Assembly (NCBI GenBank): GCA_041651995.1
Contig: JBAZID010000001.1
Span: forward strand, 434,001-498,000
Source: Sulfuricella sp.
GTDB taxonomy: Bacteria > Pseudomonadota > Gammaproteobacteria > Burkholderiales > Sulfuricellaceae
DNA: 64,000 nucleotides
Direction of reading: 5' to 3'
Under the pieces are notes generated by a model. The model did not search any database. It was not told the origin of the DNA and saw nothing but the letters and a program-made list of their open reading frames with translations. How positions within the stretch are numbered: the stretch's first letter is position 1; every line of letters begins with the position of its first letter. A program made the position numbers and the translations under genes. Below are positions 25,184 to 33,527 of the stretch, piece after piece.

Positions 25184-25804
25184 TTAATCCCGAACGCCAT
25201 CCGCCGGCAAGGGCCGTTCATCCATCAAGCGCCGGATGCGTTCGGCCACCTCGGCGGGCGGCGAGGCATAGGCGAACTTGGCAAGGAAGCGCCCATCCGG
25301 CCCCAGCAGATACATGCCGGCCGAGTGATCGACCGAATATTTATCCTTCGCGGCCCCCGGTTCCCAGTGTTTTTCATAGCGCACCTTGAAGTGGTCCGCC
25401 ACCCGGCGTACCAGTTCCGGCGAACCGGAGAGCCCAATAATGCGGGGATGGAAAAAAGCGGTATAGCGGCGCAGCACTTCCGGCGTGTCACGTTCCGGGT
25501 CCACCGTGACGAACAGCGGTTGCAAACGATCGGCCTGTTTGCCCAGTTTACCCATGATGAGCGACATTTCCGCCAAAGTGGTTGGGCAAATGTCCGGACA
25601 AAAAGTGTAACCGAAGGAAATGAGCTGGAAACGGCCAGGAAAATCCTGGTCGGTAACGGCACGCCCCCGGTGATCCATGAGCAGGTAGCGCGAGACGATT
25701 CCGGCTTCCGGCTGCTCTTCGCTGTCCGCTGGCGCAACCTCGGCCCATGCGATGGGCGCGCCAATCAGCACGGCGGCGAGGGCAGCAAGGCATAATCTTT
25801 TCAT
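25184..25804 (-). CDS. Sco-family copper chaperone / thiol-disulfide protein
   Basis: A 206-residue exported SCO1/SenC protein. A signal peptide (MKRLCLAALAAVLIGAPIAWA) is followed by the thioredoxin-like fold with copper motif GYTFCPDICPTTLAEM (CxxxC) and the distal His in VDHSAGMYLLGPDG. Sco proteins insert copper into the CuA site of cytochrome oxidase or similar centres. Since NosZ has a CuA centre, a role there is conceivable, but no operon link joins the two. It lies 10 bases downstream of the small exported gene at 25815. Confidence 0.93.
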   Translation of the reverse strand: MKRLCLAALAAVLIGAPIAWAEVAPADSEEQPEAGIVSRYLLMDHRGRAVTDQDFPGRFQLISFGYTFCPDICPTTLAEMSLIMGKLGKQADRLQPLFVTVDPERDTPEVLRRYTAFFHPRIIGLSGSPELVRRVADHFKVRYEKHWEPGAAKDKYSVDHSAGMYLLGPDGRFLAKFAYASPPAEVAERIRRLMDERPLPADGVRD

Positions 25805-25814
25805 GGCGAATATC

Positions 25815-26165
25815 CTATTGGGACGCGGGAGCCGGAACGGCGGCCCGCAAACGTGCCGTCAAGTCTTCTGCCTTGCTGGTGAGCGCGGACTCGTCCGGGC
25901 AGACAGCCGGATCTTTTTTAACCTGGGCAAGAAAAGCCTCGTTGGTGGCCGACTCAAAAACCTCTCCATAGCGCCGTGATTTGGGCGCATGTTCGATCAT
26001 AACCGCCTTGATACGCGTAGCCGCAGGCTTGTAGGAACAGGCCAGTGCCTGGCCATTGAGCAGCCCCAGATCACGCACTTCCGCCAATCCGGCATCGGAA
26101 TGGGAATCCGCGGCAACTGGCAGGGCAAGGCCCAGAAGACACAGGGCAAGAGCAAAACGTTTCAT
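25815..26165 (-). CDS. small exported protein of unknown function
   Basis: About 116 residues with a clear signal peptide (MKRFALALCLLGLALPVAAD) and two cysteines (LACSY, AVCPD) that could form a disulfide. The mature part is mostly helical (NEAFLAQVKKDPAVCPDESALTSKAEDLTARLRAAVPAPASQ). No family recognised. It precedes the Sco gene by 10 bases and is probably in the same transcript. Adjacent ATG codons at 26168 and 26165 are equally possible starts. Confidence 0.65.
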   Translation of the reverse strand: MKRFALALCLLGLALPVAADSHSDAGLAEVRDLGLLNGQALACSYKPAATRIKAVMIEHAPKSRRYGEVFESATNEAFLAQVKKDPAVCPDESALTSKAEDLTARLRAAVPAPASQ

Positions 26166-26204
26166 CATCAATTTTTCCTTTTGTAGCAAAATATATTGGG
26201 TCTT

Positions 26205-26675
26205 TTATTTCCGCACCGCCGGTGCGGGCGTGGCCAGCATCTTGATCAACAAGATGGCCGAAATTTCGCGATTTACGGCAGTGTCTGCATAATCACGCGC
26301 GGTTTTCCCCTGATTGTCCTTGGCATGCACATCGGCGCCTTTTGCGAGAAGCAGCTCAAGATTCGCCTTCTGGCCGGAGAACGCGGCGATATGCAGCGGA
26401 GCGGCACCACTGCTGTCCTTTACATTGACGGCCGCACCCTTGTCGAGCAGCAGCCTGGTGATGTCCGGCGCGGGAGTGCTCGCCGCGATGTGGAGCGGCG
26501 TTGAGCCCAGATCGTTTTTTGCATTTACCATGCCGCGATTTGCGGCAATGAATTTGCTGACTGCCTGCGCATCCCTGGCCTTCACGGCTTCGTGTATGGT
26601 AACGGCAGAGGCAGAAAAACTGGCGACCAGCGCAATAGTGCTAGCAATCGATGTAATAATGCGGGCTGGGGTCAT
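26205..26675 (-). CDS. exported ankyrin-repeat protein
   Basis: A 156-residue protein: an N-terminal signal peptide (ITSIASTIALVASFSASAVTIHEA) and three to four ankyrin repeats seen as LGSTPLHIAASTPAPDITRLLLDKGAAVNVKD, SGAAPLHIAAFSGQKANLELLLAKGADVHAKD and QGKTARDYADTAVNREISAILL. Ankyrin repeats mediate protein binding; small periplasmic versions are seen near catalase and cytochrome genes, but no partner is shown here. It may head the minus-strand cytochrome/Sco unit. Confidence 0.85.
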   Translation of the reverse strand: MTPARIITSIASTIALVASFSASAVTIHEAVKARDAQAVSKFIAANRGMVNAKNDLGSTPLHIAASTPAPDITRLLLDKGAAVNVKDSSGAAPLHIAAFSGQKANLELLLAKGADVHAKDNQGKTARDYADTAVNREISAILLIKMLATPAPAVRK

Positions 26676-26768
26676 TTCTTCATCCTGTTATAAAATCAAT
26701 TCATGCCACTGACGGCATTGGCTAAAATACCGGCCAGTTTAGTCTGAATACATTCAAGGAGTAAATCG

Positions 26769-27179
26769 ATGGGCACATGGACTCGCGCGGCAGCACTGGC
26801 CGGAATGCTGCTCGGCGGCCAGGTACTGGCGGCCGAATGGGCACCGATCAAGCAGGAAGATCATACAGTACGCGAGATAGACACCGCCAGCATCAAGAAG
26901 AATGGTCCGCTGGTGACCTTCACCGCACGTCACACCTTCGTGGACCGGAACGAATACAAGGTGAGCCGGCGCGAAGCGCAATATCTCCTGATTCACTCCC
27001 GCGCCAATTGTGGCTTCCGCACCCTGGCCCAACTCGCCACCGAGGCTTACGACGAGAAAATGGTGCTGATCAGCAAGCAAAAAATCCTGCAACCGCAGGA
27101 TTTGCCCGTGACCAAAGGGAGCATCGACGAAGGCGCCCTGAATTTCGTTTGTGCAGGAAACTCACCACAGGCGCGCTGA
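26769..27179 (+). CDS. small exported protein resembling surface-adhesin E
   Basis: A 136-residue exported protein. A signal peptide (MGTWTRAAALAGMLLGGQVLAAEW) is followed by a short beta-rich domain (WAPIKQEDHTVREIDTASIKKNGPLVTFTARHTF...SRANCGFRTLAQLATEAYDEKMVLISKQKI). The pattern of a tryptophan-led strand, D-x-x-S/T-I, and a single paired-cysteine style (NCGF, NFVCAG) resembles the surface-adhesin E group of small secreted proteins. That similarity is by eye only. It is followed closely by the FmdE-like gene. Confidence 0.55.
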   Translation: MGTWTRAAALAGMLLGGQVLAAEWAPIKQEDHTVREIDTASIKKNGPLVTFTARHTFVDRNEYKVSRREAQYLLIHSRANCGFRTLAQLATEAYDEKMVLISKQKILQPQDLPVTKGSIDEGALNFVCAGNSPQAR

Positions 27180-27201
27180 TCCGTCCGGAACAGAAAACTC
27201 C

Positions 27202-27804
27202 ATGCAAACCCCTCACTTTTTTGCTGCTGTCCGCACCATCAGACTGTACGATCCCCTGGCCGCCTTCCTCGGCGCGATGGAGGATGGCCAGATCGAATAC
27301 ACCTATCTCGACGCGGTAAAACTCGCCGGGCACTCCTGCCCCACTGTGGCAGGTGCCTACCTGGCAACCCTGAAGGCATTAGGGCACCTTTACCCCGGAA
27401 CCATGCCGCAACGTGGCGGCATCAAGGTATCTTTCCGCGCATCCGGCAGCAGCGGCGTGACCGGCGTCATGGCGAATATCGCCACACTGATCACGGGCGC
27501 CACAGAGGACAAAGGCTTCAAGGGGATTGGCGGAAAATTCGACCGGCGCAATCTGCTGTTCTTTGATGCGCCCATCCGTGGCGAGATATGTTTCGAACGC
27601 AGTGATACGGGAATTGCCGTGAACACCACGTACCACCCTGAAATCGTGCCCCCGGAAGCAGCCATGAAGGAGCTGATGCAAGCGGCACAGGCGGGTGCCG
27701 CCACCCCGCTGGAACAAAATGAATTCGCCAGACTGTGGCAGGATCGGGTCAGGCGCATCCTGATCGAGCACATCGACGATCCCCGGCTGATCGTTCTGAA
27801 TTGA
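27202..27804 (+). CDS. FmdE-like protein
   Basis: A 200-residue cytoplasmic protein with the FmdE domain signature VKLAGHSCPTVAGAYLATLKALGHLYPG, then GGIKVSFRASGSSGVTGVMANIATLITGATEDKGFKGIGGKF. The His/Cys pair of HSCP is the likely metal site. FmdE was named from methanogen formylmethanofuran dehydrogenase clusters, but many bacteria without that enzyme carry FmdE-domain proteins of unknown role, sometimes near molybdoenzymes. I prefer ATG 27202 (MQTPHFFAAVRTIRLYDPL) to the upstream in-frame start at 27151, which overlaps the previous gene. Confidence 0.8.
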   Translation: MQTPHFFAAVRTIRLYDPLAAFLGAMEDGQIEYTYLDAVKLAGHSCPTVAGAYLATLKALGHLYPGTMPQRGGIKVSFRASGSSGVTGVMANIATLITGATEDKGFKGIGGKFDRRNLLFFDAPIRGEICFERSDTGIAVNTTYHPEIVPPEAAMKELMQAAQAGAATPLEQNEFARLWQDRVRRILIEHIDDPRLIVLN

Positions 27805-27807
27805 GCC

Positions 27808-28338
27808 ATGGAAAAGCTGACTCTGCTTTTGAGTTCCGAGCAGGCTGATGCCCATTGCCGGACTCTGGTCACGCAAAACCGGCATTCCGGGCAGGCACTG
27901 GCGGCATTGATTGCCCTGCAATCATTCATCGCGGCGACAGCCGAGCCCGGCAACAAGACCGGTAACGCTTACCAAAACATCAAGCTGGTCCTCGAACAGC
28001 ATATCGCCACGGCGCGCAAACACGTGATGGAAGACAACCTCGCCCGTCTGCTTGGCGCACTTGGCGAGAAAAATCTGGGCGACATTCAAAACGTGCATGC
28101 CGCGCTATCACGCAACGGCTTCCACCAGACCGTGCTGGCTGCCATCCGGCACCTGCCGGACCCGGCATTGCTCTCCGCTGCCAGCTGGGTAGCGGATTGG
28201 CACCGCGATGCCCGAACACGCGCCGAAGCGGCCAGCCCTTATCCGGACTCACTGAACCTGGGTGGAGCAGGTATTTCACCCGCGCGCTTTGCTGCCATGT
28301 CAGAACTCAATACCTATCTTCAGGAAGCCGCTTCCTGA
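27808..28338 (+). CDS. hypothetical protein paired with the FmdE-like gene
   Basis: A 176-residue soluble protein, mostly helical (QALAALIALQSFIAATAEP, NAYQNIKLVLEQHIATARKHVMEDNLARLLGALGEKNLGDIQNVHAALS). No signal peptide and no known motif. It begins 3 bases after the FmdE-like stop, so the two are almost certainly co-expressed and may act together. No function is proposed. Confidence 0.7.
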   Translation: MEKLTLLLSSEQADAHCRTLVTQNRHSGQALAALIALQSFIAATAEPGNKTGNAYQNIKLVLEQHIATARKHVMEDNLARLLGALGEKNLGDIQNVHAALSRNGFHQTVLAAIRHLPDPALLSAASWVADWHRDARTRAEAASPYPDSLNLGGAGISPARFAAMSELNTYLQEAAS

Positions 28339-28379
28339 ACAACGGGACAAGCCGGGCGTTTTATTAGAGCCAAAACATT

Positions 28380-28441
28380 GCGGCGGGAGCGGCGCCCTCG
28401 CCGCGATTTGTGGTTGCATTCGCGCCGGGGCGGGGCTCCTA
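28380..28441. repeat. REP-like palindrome
   Basis: GCGGCGGGAGCGGCGCCCTC followed by GCCGCGA forms an imperfect palindrome, and GCGCCGGGGCGGGGCTCCTAC follows. The style is that of extragenic palindromes. It fills the gap between the hypothetical gene and the DUF3617 gene. Confidence 0.6.
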
Positions 28442-28505
28442 CATGTACGAGCATAATCTGGGTTAATATTGCACCTCCCCCGTACTCTCGTCTCAAGGAG
28501 CAACG

Positions 28506-29057
28506 ATGAAATCCAGATTCGACATTCTCAGCCCTTTCTCCCTGCTGCTGCTGGGCCTTGTCACCACGTCGCTGGCAGGAGGGGCGCTCGCCGCCGATAC
28601 ACCCAAGCGGAAATCCGGCCTGTGGGAAATCAGCACCCGCATGGAGGGAATCCCCAACATGGGCCCCATCCAGCAATGCATTGACAAGAACACCGACAAT
28701 CTCATGCAGCAGCAGGCGCAGAAGGACAAACCCAATTGCAGCGTGATGGACGTTAAACAACAGGGCAACAAGCTCACCATGCACTCGGTCTGCAAAATCG
28801 AGAACACCACCGCAACGACTGATGCGGTGTTCACCGGCACATTTGATTCAGCATACAAGGGCGACATGCGTACCCGCTACAGCCCGCCCATGCATGGAAT
28901 GAGCGAATCAAAAATGGCCATGGAAGCCAAATGGCTGGGGCCTTGCAAGGCGGGTCAGAAACCCGGCGACGTGATCATGCCGAACATGAAGGGCATGAAT
29001 ATCAACGAAATGATGAATGACCCGAAATTCCAGGAAATGATGAAGCGGCAAAAATAA
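28506..29057 (+). CDS. DUF3617-family exported protein
   Basis: A 183-residue exported protein. After a signal peptide (LLLLGLVTTSLAGGALAAD) come the DUF3617 hallmarks KRKSGLWEISTRMEGIPNMGPIQQCIDKNTDN, a Cys in KPNCSVMDVKQQGNKLTMHSVCKIENTTATTDAVFTGTFDSAYKGDMRTRYSPP, and a Met/Asn-rich tail (NMKGMNINEMMNDPKFQEMMKRQK). The function of the family is unknown. AAGGAGCAACG supplies the ribosome-binding site. Confidence 0.82.
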   Translation: MKSRFDILSPFSLLLLGLVTTSLAGGALAADTPKRKSGLWEISTRMEGIPNMGPIQQCIDKNTDNLMQQQAQKDKPNCSVMDVKQQGNKLTMHSVCKIENTTATTDAVFTGTFDSAYKGDMRTRYSPPMHGMSESKMAMEAKWLGPCKAGQKPGDVIMPNMKGMNINEMMNDPKFQEMMKRQK

Positions 29058-29189
29058 GCTGCCGCAGTGCCGACTGCGGTCTGACAGGCTCTTTCAGACC
29101 GCGAATTCCGCTTTCGACCCGTATCAGACGGTCATGGCCTTGTTGGCCACAGTCCGCTCGTCCCCATAAAAAGACATTAGGTTTCTGCC

Positions 29190-30092
29190 ATGGAAATAGA
29201 CCTCACTTTCTCATGCCAGTGCGGCGCTTTCGTCGATGAAACGGTCGCATGTGACGGCCCCAATGTCTTGGCAGAGACTAATTCGGCCAGCCTTCGTGAG
29301 TATTGGGAAACCATCATTTGCGATGGTTGTGGGAAGGACTACGACACTCGCATCATTTGCACACTTTCCGATACCAACATTAGCGTACCCAATGTTGTCG
29401 ACCTTGCCTTTGACGTTCACGATCTCTTCGAGCAGGAGGATGTGGTATCAGAAATCGAGAGCACCCGACAACTGGACGTCTACCGCAAAGTATCAACGGA
29501 CATAATCTCGCTTTTGCGCAATCCACATTCAGCAGAAGTCCAAGCAACATTGAACAACATGCTCTTCGCCCAAGTAGTAACCGCTATGGAAGCCTATCTT
29601 TCGAGCAGCTTTATCTCGACGGTCGTTAATGACGAAGCACTTATTCGACGCCTTGTCGAAACGGACCCTGAATTGGCGAAAAGGCAGTTCTCATTGAGGG
29701 AGATATTCACCCAATGGGAAGAGCTGAAGCACCTAGTTGCACGCCACCTCAAAGATTTGATCTTCCACGATCTCAAGAAAATCAAGCCAATGTATCTAGC
29801 CGTACTGGATATCGACTTCGGCGACGTCGCATGGCTTTTCAAGGCTGTTATCGTCCGCCATGATTGCGTTCATCGCAATGGGTTTGACAAGGCCGGGAAT
29901 CAGCAACAAATCGAAAGCGATGCAATCATTGAGCTAGTAAAGCAGTGCACCCACCTTGTTGCTGAGATTGAGGAACAACTCATTGCTCGCCGAGAAACCC
30001 AACTTTCGTTTGAGGCACCTGCGCGAAAAGCCGCGCAGGCGCCTCAACTCCACGTTGGCGCTGTAGAAAATCACCATCCATCACATTACTGA
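29190..30092 (+). CDS. HEPN-like protein with N-terminal zinc-ribbon-like cysteines
   Basis: A 300-residue soluble protein. The first 60 residues hold paired cysteines (CQC at residues 10-12, then CDGCGKDYDTRIIC), suggesting a metal-binding ribbon. The C-terminal half is helical and includes LKAVIVRHDCVHRNG, in which R223 and H228 form the R-x4-H motif of HEPN-type ribonucleases, followed by the polar N that often accompanies it. HEPN proteins are frequent in toxin and anti-phage systems. No antitoxin or nuclease partner lies beside it. The codon usage and base composition look more AT-rich than in neighbouring genes, suggesting transfer. The HEPN call is by motif only. Confidence 0.6.
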   Translation: MEIDLTFSCQCGAFVDETVACDGPNVLAETNSASLREYWETIICDGCGKDYDTRIICTLSDTNISVPNVVDLAFDVHDLFEQEDVVSEIESTRQLDVYRKVSTDIISLLRNPHSAEVQATLNNMLFAQVVTAMEAYLSSSFISTVVNDEALIRRLVETDPELAKRQFSLREIFTQWEELKHLVARHLKDLIFHDLKKIKPMYLAVLDIDFGDVAWLFKAVIVRHDCVHRNGFDKAGNQQQIESDAIIELVKQCTHLVAEIEEQLIARRETQLSFEAPARKAAQAPQLHVGAVENHHPSHY

Positions 30093-30178
30093 ATGGCCGC
30101 TGTGCACCATATTTCTGACTGCCATTTCAAGTTCTTGTCTGACCGCAAATGGCACATGGCAGCCCTTCCGGCCGATCA

Positions 30179-30802
30179 TCAATATGGCTTCTGGCCGGCC
30201 CAGTTTCCCACGGGTGAATACTGACAGACCCAGATCTGATCCCGGCTCCCGCACACAGCCATGCCGCATCCTACGGACGTCGTCTTTTTCCATACCAGTT
30301 GGGTGTAATGTCCGCACACTTCGGAAGGTGCGCAAGCATTATCCGCATGGCGGTAATGCTTTTTTTCACTACCCCAGGCATCCACCACCGCTTTAGGATC
30401 GACCCGACGCAGCTCTCGCCTGCCATCTGACCAGATGACTGCGCTTTGCCAGAAAATATTTTCACCTGCCGCACCATTGCTGTGTTTCATGTCGCAGTCA
30501 TGGCTGTTTTTTAGCTGGTCTGCCCATGCCTGCGCCGAGGAGGCCAGCTTTTTGGAATACGCGACCCCCGGAACACCGGCTTCGGCACGCCATTTATTGT
30601 GCGCCGCGACGATTCTGGCCCCATCCACCCGGCCAGGCGAAGAAGCGTCCCCCAGGGGCGGCGCGATCACTGTCTTGCTCTCACCCCAGAAAGAGGCTTC
30701 TTCGGCGAAATCGGCCTGGGCAAAACTGCCATGAACCAAAACCAGGGCGCACAATGCGCGTGAAAGATACTTCAATAACGGTTTACTCAAATCCGGCCCC
30801 AT
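30179..30802 (-). CDS. CAP/SCP-family extracellular protein
   Basis: A 207-residue exported protein with a CAP (CRISP/antigen 5/PR-1) domain. A hydrophobic N-terminus (LLKYLSRALCALVLVHGSFAQADF) is followed by VAAHNKWRAEAGVPGVAYSKKLASSAQAWADQL, NGAAGENIFWQS, VVDAWGSEKKHY and the CAP signature CGHYTQLVWKKTTSVGCGMA, ending in WVCQYSPVGNWAGQKPY. The His and Glu residues of the CAP cavity are present (AAHN, GENI, KKHY, CGHY). The function of bacterial CAP proteins is not settled; lipid binding or cell-wall roles are suggested. Confidence 0.9.
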   Translation of the reverse strand: MGPDLSKPLLKYLSRALCALVLVHGSFAQADFAEEASFWGESKTVIAPPLGDASSPGRVDGARIVAAHNKWRAEAGVPGVAYSKKLASSAQAWADQLKNSHDCDMKHSNGAAGENIFWQSAVIWSDGRRELRRVDPKAVVDAWGSEKKHYRHADNACAPSEVCGHYTQLVWKKTTSVGCGMAVCGSRDQIWVCQYSPVGNWAGQKPY

Positions 30803-30852
30803 TTGCCATAAACGAAGTAAGCAGCGACCACCGGTACTCAGTCAGACACAAG

Positions 30853-30879
30853 AAAGGGCGTGCCAGTGGTACGCCCTTT
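30853..30879 (-). terminator. hairpin terminator downstream of the glycine-zipper gene
   Basis: AAAGGGCGT and ACGCCCTTT form a 9-bp stem, with a T-rich stretch (TTTCTTGT) following on the minus strand. It lies between the glycine-zipper gene (ends at 30902) and the CAP gene on the same strand. Confidence 0.6.
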
Positions 30880-30901
30880 TGGTGAAAACGACTGGAACTT
30901 A

Positions 30902-31360
30902 TCAGTCGCGCGTCACACGTGTCACGCCACCGCCACTCAGCACACGCACCCGGTCGCCGGGGCGGATGTCTTCGTCGGCTTCCTGGGTGACGGCGATCAT
31001 TCTGCCGCTATGCAGCTTGACGGTGATCTCCAAGCCGGTTTTTCTGGTCACGCCTTCTTCAATGGCAGAACCTGCCACACCACCGGCAACCGCGCCCAGA
31101 ACGGCGCCGACCACGCTGCCCTTGCCGCTGCCGATACTGCTGCCGGCAATGCCGCCCACTGCGGCGCCCGCGACCGTACCCACCGGCGTCTTGGTGCCTT
31201 CAAGGTTCACCTGGCGCACGCTCTCCACCACGCCCATCTGGACTTCCTGTACCTGGCGTGCCTGCGAACGTGTATAGGCGCCGCCCGACATACTCGAAGC
31301 ACATCCACCCAGAACCATTGCTGCAATCAGCATTGCACCTGCCGCTTTAATCGTGCTCAT
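30902..31360 (-). CDS. glycine-zipper outer-membrane lipoprotein (SlyB-like)
   Basis: A 152-residue lipoprotein with lipobox VLGGCAS. A 17-kDa-antigen/glycine-zipper domain (GTVAGAAVGGIAGSSIGSGKGSVVGAVLGAVAGGVAGSAIEEG) is followed by a short beta tail (GLEITVKLHSGRMIAVTQEADEDIRPGDRVRVLSGGGVTRVTRD). SlyB/Pcp-like proteins stabilise the outer membrane under stress. The length and order of elements fit this family. It is probably transcribed alone. Confidence 0.88.
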   Translation of the reverse strand: MSTIKAAGAMLIAAMVLGGCASSMSGGAYTRSQARQVQEVQMGVVESVRQVNLEGTKTPVGTVAGAAVGGIAGSSIGSGKGSVVGAVLGAVAGGVAGSAIEEGVTRKTGLEITVKLHSGRMIAVTQEADEDIRPGDRVRVLSGGGVTRVTRD

Positions 31361-31563
31361 GAATTTTCCCTTCCTTAAAGTCTAAAAATATCAGATTTGC
31401 CTGGTACGCCACATGCAAAACAGTTTACCACCGCACTCCCTTCTTGCTGTGACAGCGCCTGTTACAACAAGTTTAACAGGGTGCTGGAAGCCTGATTTAT
31501 ACCCCCATCAACAACGCGGTTGAACATGGCATCGGGACATGCTAGTCTTCTTGTCCTGAAATT

Positions 31564-32517
31564 ATGGCGCTATCCGACTACATTCATACATTTGGCCAAC
31601 ACCTGCTCCAACTTCACGGTGAGCGGGTGCACAAAATCGCCCTTGATGCAGGATTCACCTGCCCCAATCGCGATGGCGCCAAGGGCATCGGCGGCTGCAC
31701 TTTCTGCAACAACAGTTCATTCAACCCCAACGGCCAACAGCCGCAAGCAATGGAAACGCAGCTGGACAGTGGACGGCGCGCCATCGCGAAGCGAACGCGC
31801 GCGAAAAAATTTCTCGCCTACTTCCAGGCCTATACCAACACCTACGCCGATGTGGCCGAGCTGGACAAGCTCTACTGCGAGGCAATGCAGGCCCGGGACA
31901 TCATTGGCCTGTCTATCGGCACGCGGCCAGACTGCGTTTCGCCACAGGTGCTGGACCTGCTGGCCGGTTATCAGTCCCAGGGACGGCTCGTCTGGCTGGA
32001 ACTCGGGCTGCAATCATCCTTTGACGAGACCCTGCAACGGGTCAATCGCGGGCACGGCCTGAAAGAATACCGCGATGTCGCCATTGCGGCGCGGCGGCGC
32101 GGCATTCCGGTGTGCGCCCATCTCATCCTGGGACTGCCGGGCGAGGGCGAGGACCACTACCACACCACTCTGGACAGGGTGCTCGATATTGGCGTGGACG
32201 GACTCAAACTTCACCCCCTGCATGTCGTAAAACACACGGTTCTCGCCAATCAGTGGCGGCGCGGCCAATACCAGCCGATGACGCGCGAGACTTACATCCG
32301 GCACGCCTGTGACCTGATCGAACGGACTCCGGAACATATTATTTACCACCGCGTCACCGGCACCGCGAGCAAAGACATTCTGCTCGCGCCTGAATGGTGT
32401 TCACAGAAATGGAACGTGCTCAACGGCATCGAGTGCGAACTCGCGCGACGTGGCCACCGTCAAGGCCGGTTCGCCGGTTTACCATGGATCAATGAGGAAA
32501 TTCCCGATGCAGCCTGA
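31564..32517 (+). CDS. YhcC-type radical SAM protein (TIGR01212)
   Basis: A 317-residue radical SAM protein. The iron-sulfur region KIALDAGFTCPNRDGAKGIGGCTFCNNSSFNP has the YhcC spacing, longer than the usual CxxxCxxC. Further family blocks are LAYFQAYTNTYADVAELDKLYCEA, GLSIGTRPDC, WLELGLQSSFDETLQRVNRGH, HLILGLPGEGEDHY and LKLHPLHVVKHT. The biochemical role of YhcC is not known. It overlaps ubiU by 11 bases, so it is translationally linked to the anaerobic ubiquinone genes, which suggests a connection with that pathway or with anaerobic growth generally (inference). Confidence 0.9.
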   Translation: MALSDYIHTFGQHLLQLHGERVHKIALDAGFTCPNRDGAKGIGGCTFCNNSSFNPNGQQPQAMETQLDSGRRAIAKRTRAKKFLAYFQAYTNTYADVAELDKLYCEAMQARDIIGLSIGTRPDCVSPQVLDLLAGYQSQGRLVWLELGLQSSFDETLQRVNRGHGLKEYRDVAIAARRRGIPVCAHLILGLPGEGEDHYHTTLDRVLDIGVDGLKLHPLHVVKHTVLANQWRRGQYQPMTRETYIRHACDLIERTPEHIIYHRVTGTASKDILLAPEWCSQKWNVLNGIECELARRGHRQGRFAGLPWINEEIPDAA

Positions 32518-33523
32518 AACAGGAAAATTCGAACTGGTATGCCCCGCTGGCAGTCTGCCGGCCCTGAAAACTGCGGTTGATAATGGCGCGGACTGTGTCT
32601 ACATGGGATTTCGCGACGACACCAACGCGCGCAATTTCACCGGCCTGAATTTCGATCTTGCGAATGCAAAAGAGGGGGTGCGCTATGCTCACGCCAAGGG
32701 CCGGAAGGCTCTGCTGGCCCTCAATACTTACCCTCAGATCACCGGCTGGCAACGCTGGACATCCGCCATCGACAATGCTGCCGACCTGGGTATGGACGCG
32801 GTCATTCTCGCCGACCCGGGACTGATGCAATATGCCACCAAAACCCATCCGGACCTTCGTTTGCATCTTTCGGTGCAAGGCTCCGCCACCAATTACGAGG
32901 CGATCAATTTCTACCATGAACACTTCGGAATCCGGCGCGCCGTAGTACCGCGCGTGCTGGCACTGGCACAGGTTGAGCAACTGATGGCCAATACCCAGGT
33001 TGAAATCGAGCTGTTCGGTTTTGGTGGTCTGTGCGTCATGGTGGAAGGGCGCTGCGCGCTCTCATCCTATGCCACGGGAGAATCGCCCAACACCTGCGGC
33101 GTGTGCTCTCCACCCAAGGCGGTGCGCTGGCAGGAAACCCCCGAAGGGCTGGAATCGCGCCTCAACGGCATCCTGATCGACCGCTACGCCAAGGACGAGA
33201 ACACCGGCTACCCCACGCTGTGCAAGGGGCGCTTCGATGTGGGGGGAGAAACCTATTACGCCATCGAGGAGCCTACCAGCCTCAATACACTCGAACTGTT
33301 GCCGGAGCTGATGCGCATGGGTATCGCAGCGATCAAGATAGAGGGGCGCCAGCGTAGCCCGGCCTATGTCGGCCAGGTCACCAAGGTATGGCGCGAAGCC
33401 ATTGACGCCTGCCGCCGCAATCGCGAACAATTTACCGTCAAACCGGCCTGGATGAATGAACTTGGCAAGGTCTCCGAAGGCCAGCAGCAAACGCTGGGCG
33501 CCTACTACCGCCCCTGGAAATAA
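32507..33523 (+). CDS. ubiU: UbiU, oxygen-independent ubiquinone hydroxylation protein
   Basis: A 338-residue U32-peptidase-family iron-sulfur protein. Together with UbiV it hydroxylates ubiquinone precursors without O2, using prephenate as oxygen donor in E. coli. The 4Fe-4S cysteines are visible in GGLCVMVEGRCALSSYATGESPNTCGVCSPPKAVRW and TLCKGRFD. The N-terminus FELVCPAGSLPALKTAVDNGADCVYMGFR and IKIEGRQRSPAYV are typical. ATG 32507 (MQPETGKFELVCPAG) has GAGGAAA upstream; the longer frame from 32450 has no such support. It overlaps yhcC and is 4 bases from ubiV. Confidence 0.93.
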   Translation: MQPETGKFELVCPAGSLPALKTAVDNGADCVYMGFRDDTNARNFTGLNFDLANAKEGVRYAHAKGRKALLALNTYPQITGWQRWTSAIDNAADLGMDAVILADPGLMQYATKTHPDLRLHLSVQGSATNYEAINFYHEHFGIRRAVVPRVLALAQVEQLMANTQVEIELFGFGGLCVMVEGRCALSSYATGESPNTCGVCSPPKAVRWQETPEGLESRLNGILIDRYAKDENTGYPTLCKGRFDVGGETYYAIEEPTSLNTLELLPELMRMGIAAIKIEGRQRSPAYVGQVTKVWREAIDACRRNREQFTVKPAWMNELGKVSEGQQQTLGAYYRPWK

Positions 33524-33527
33524 GAAC

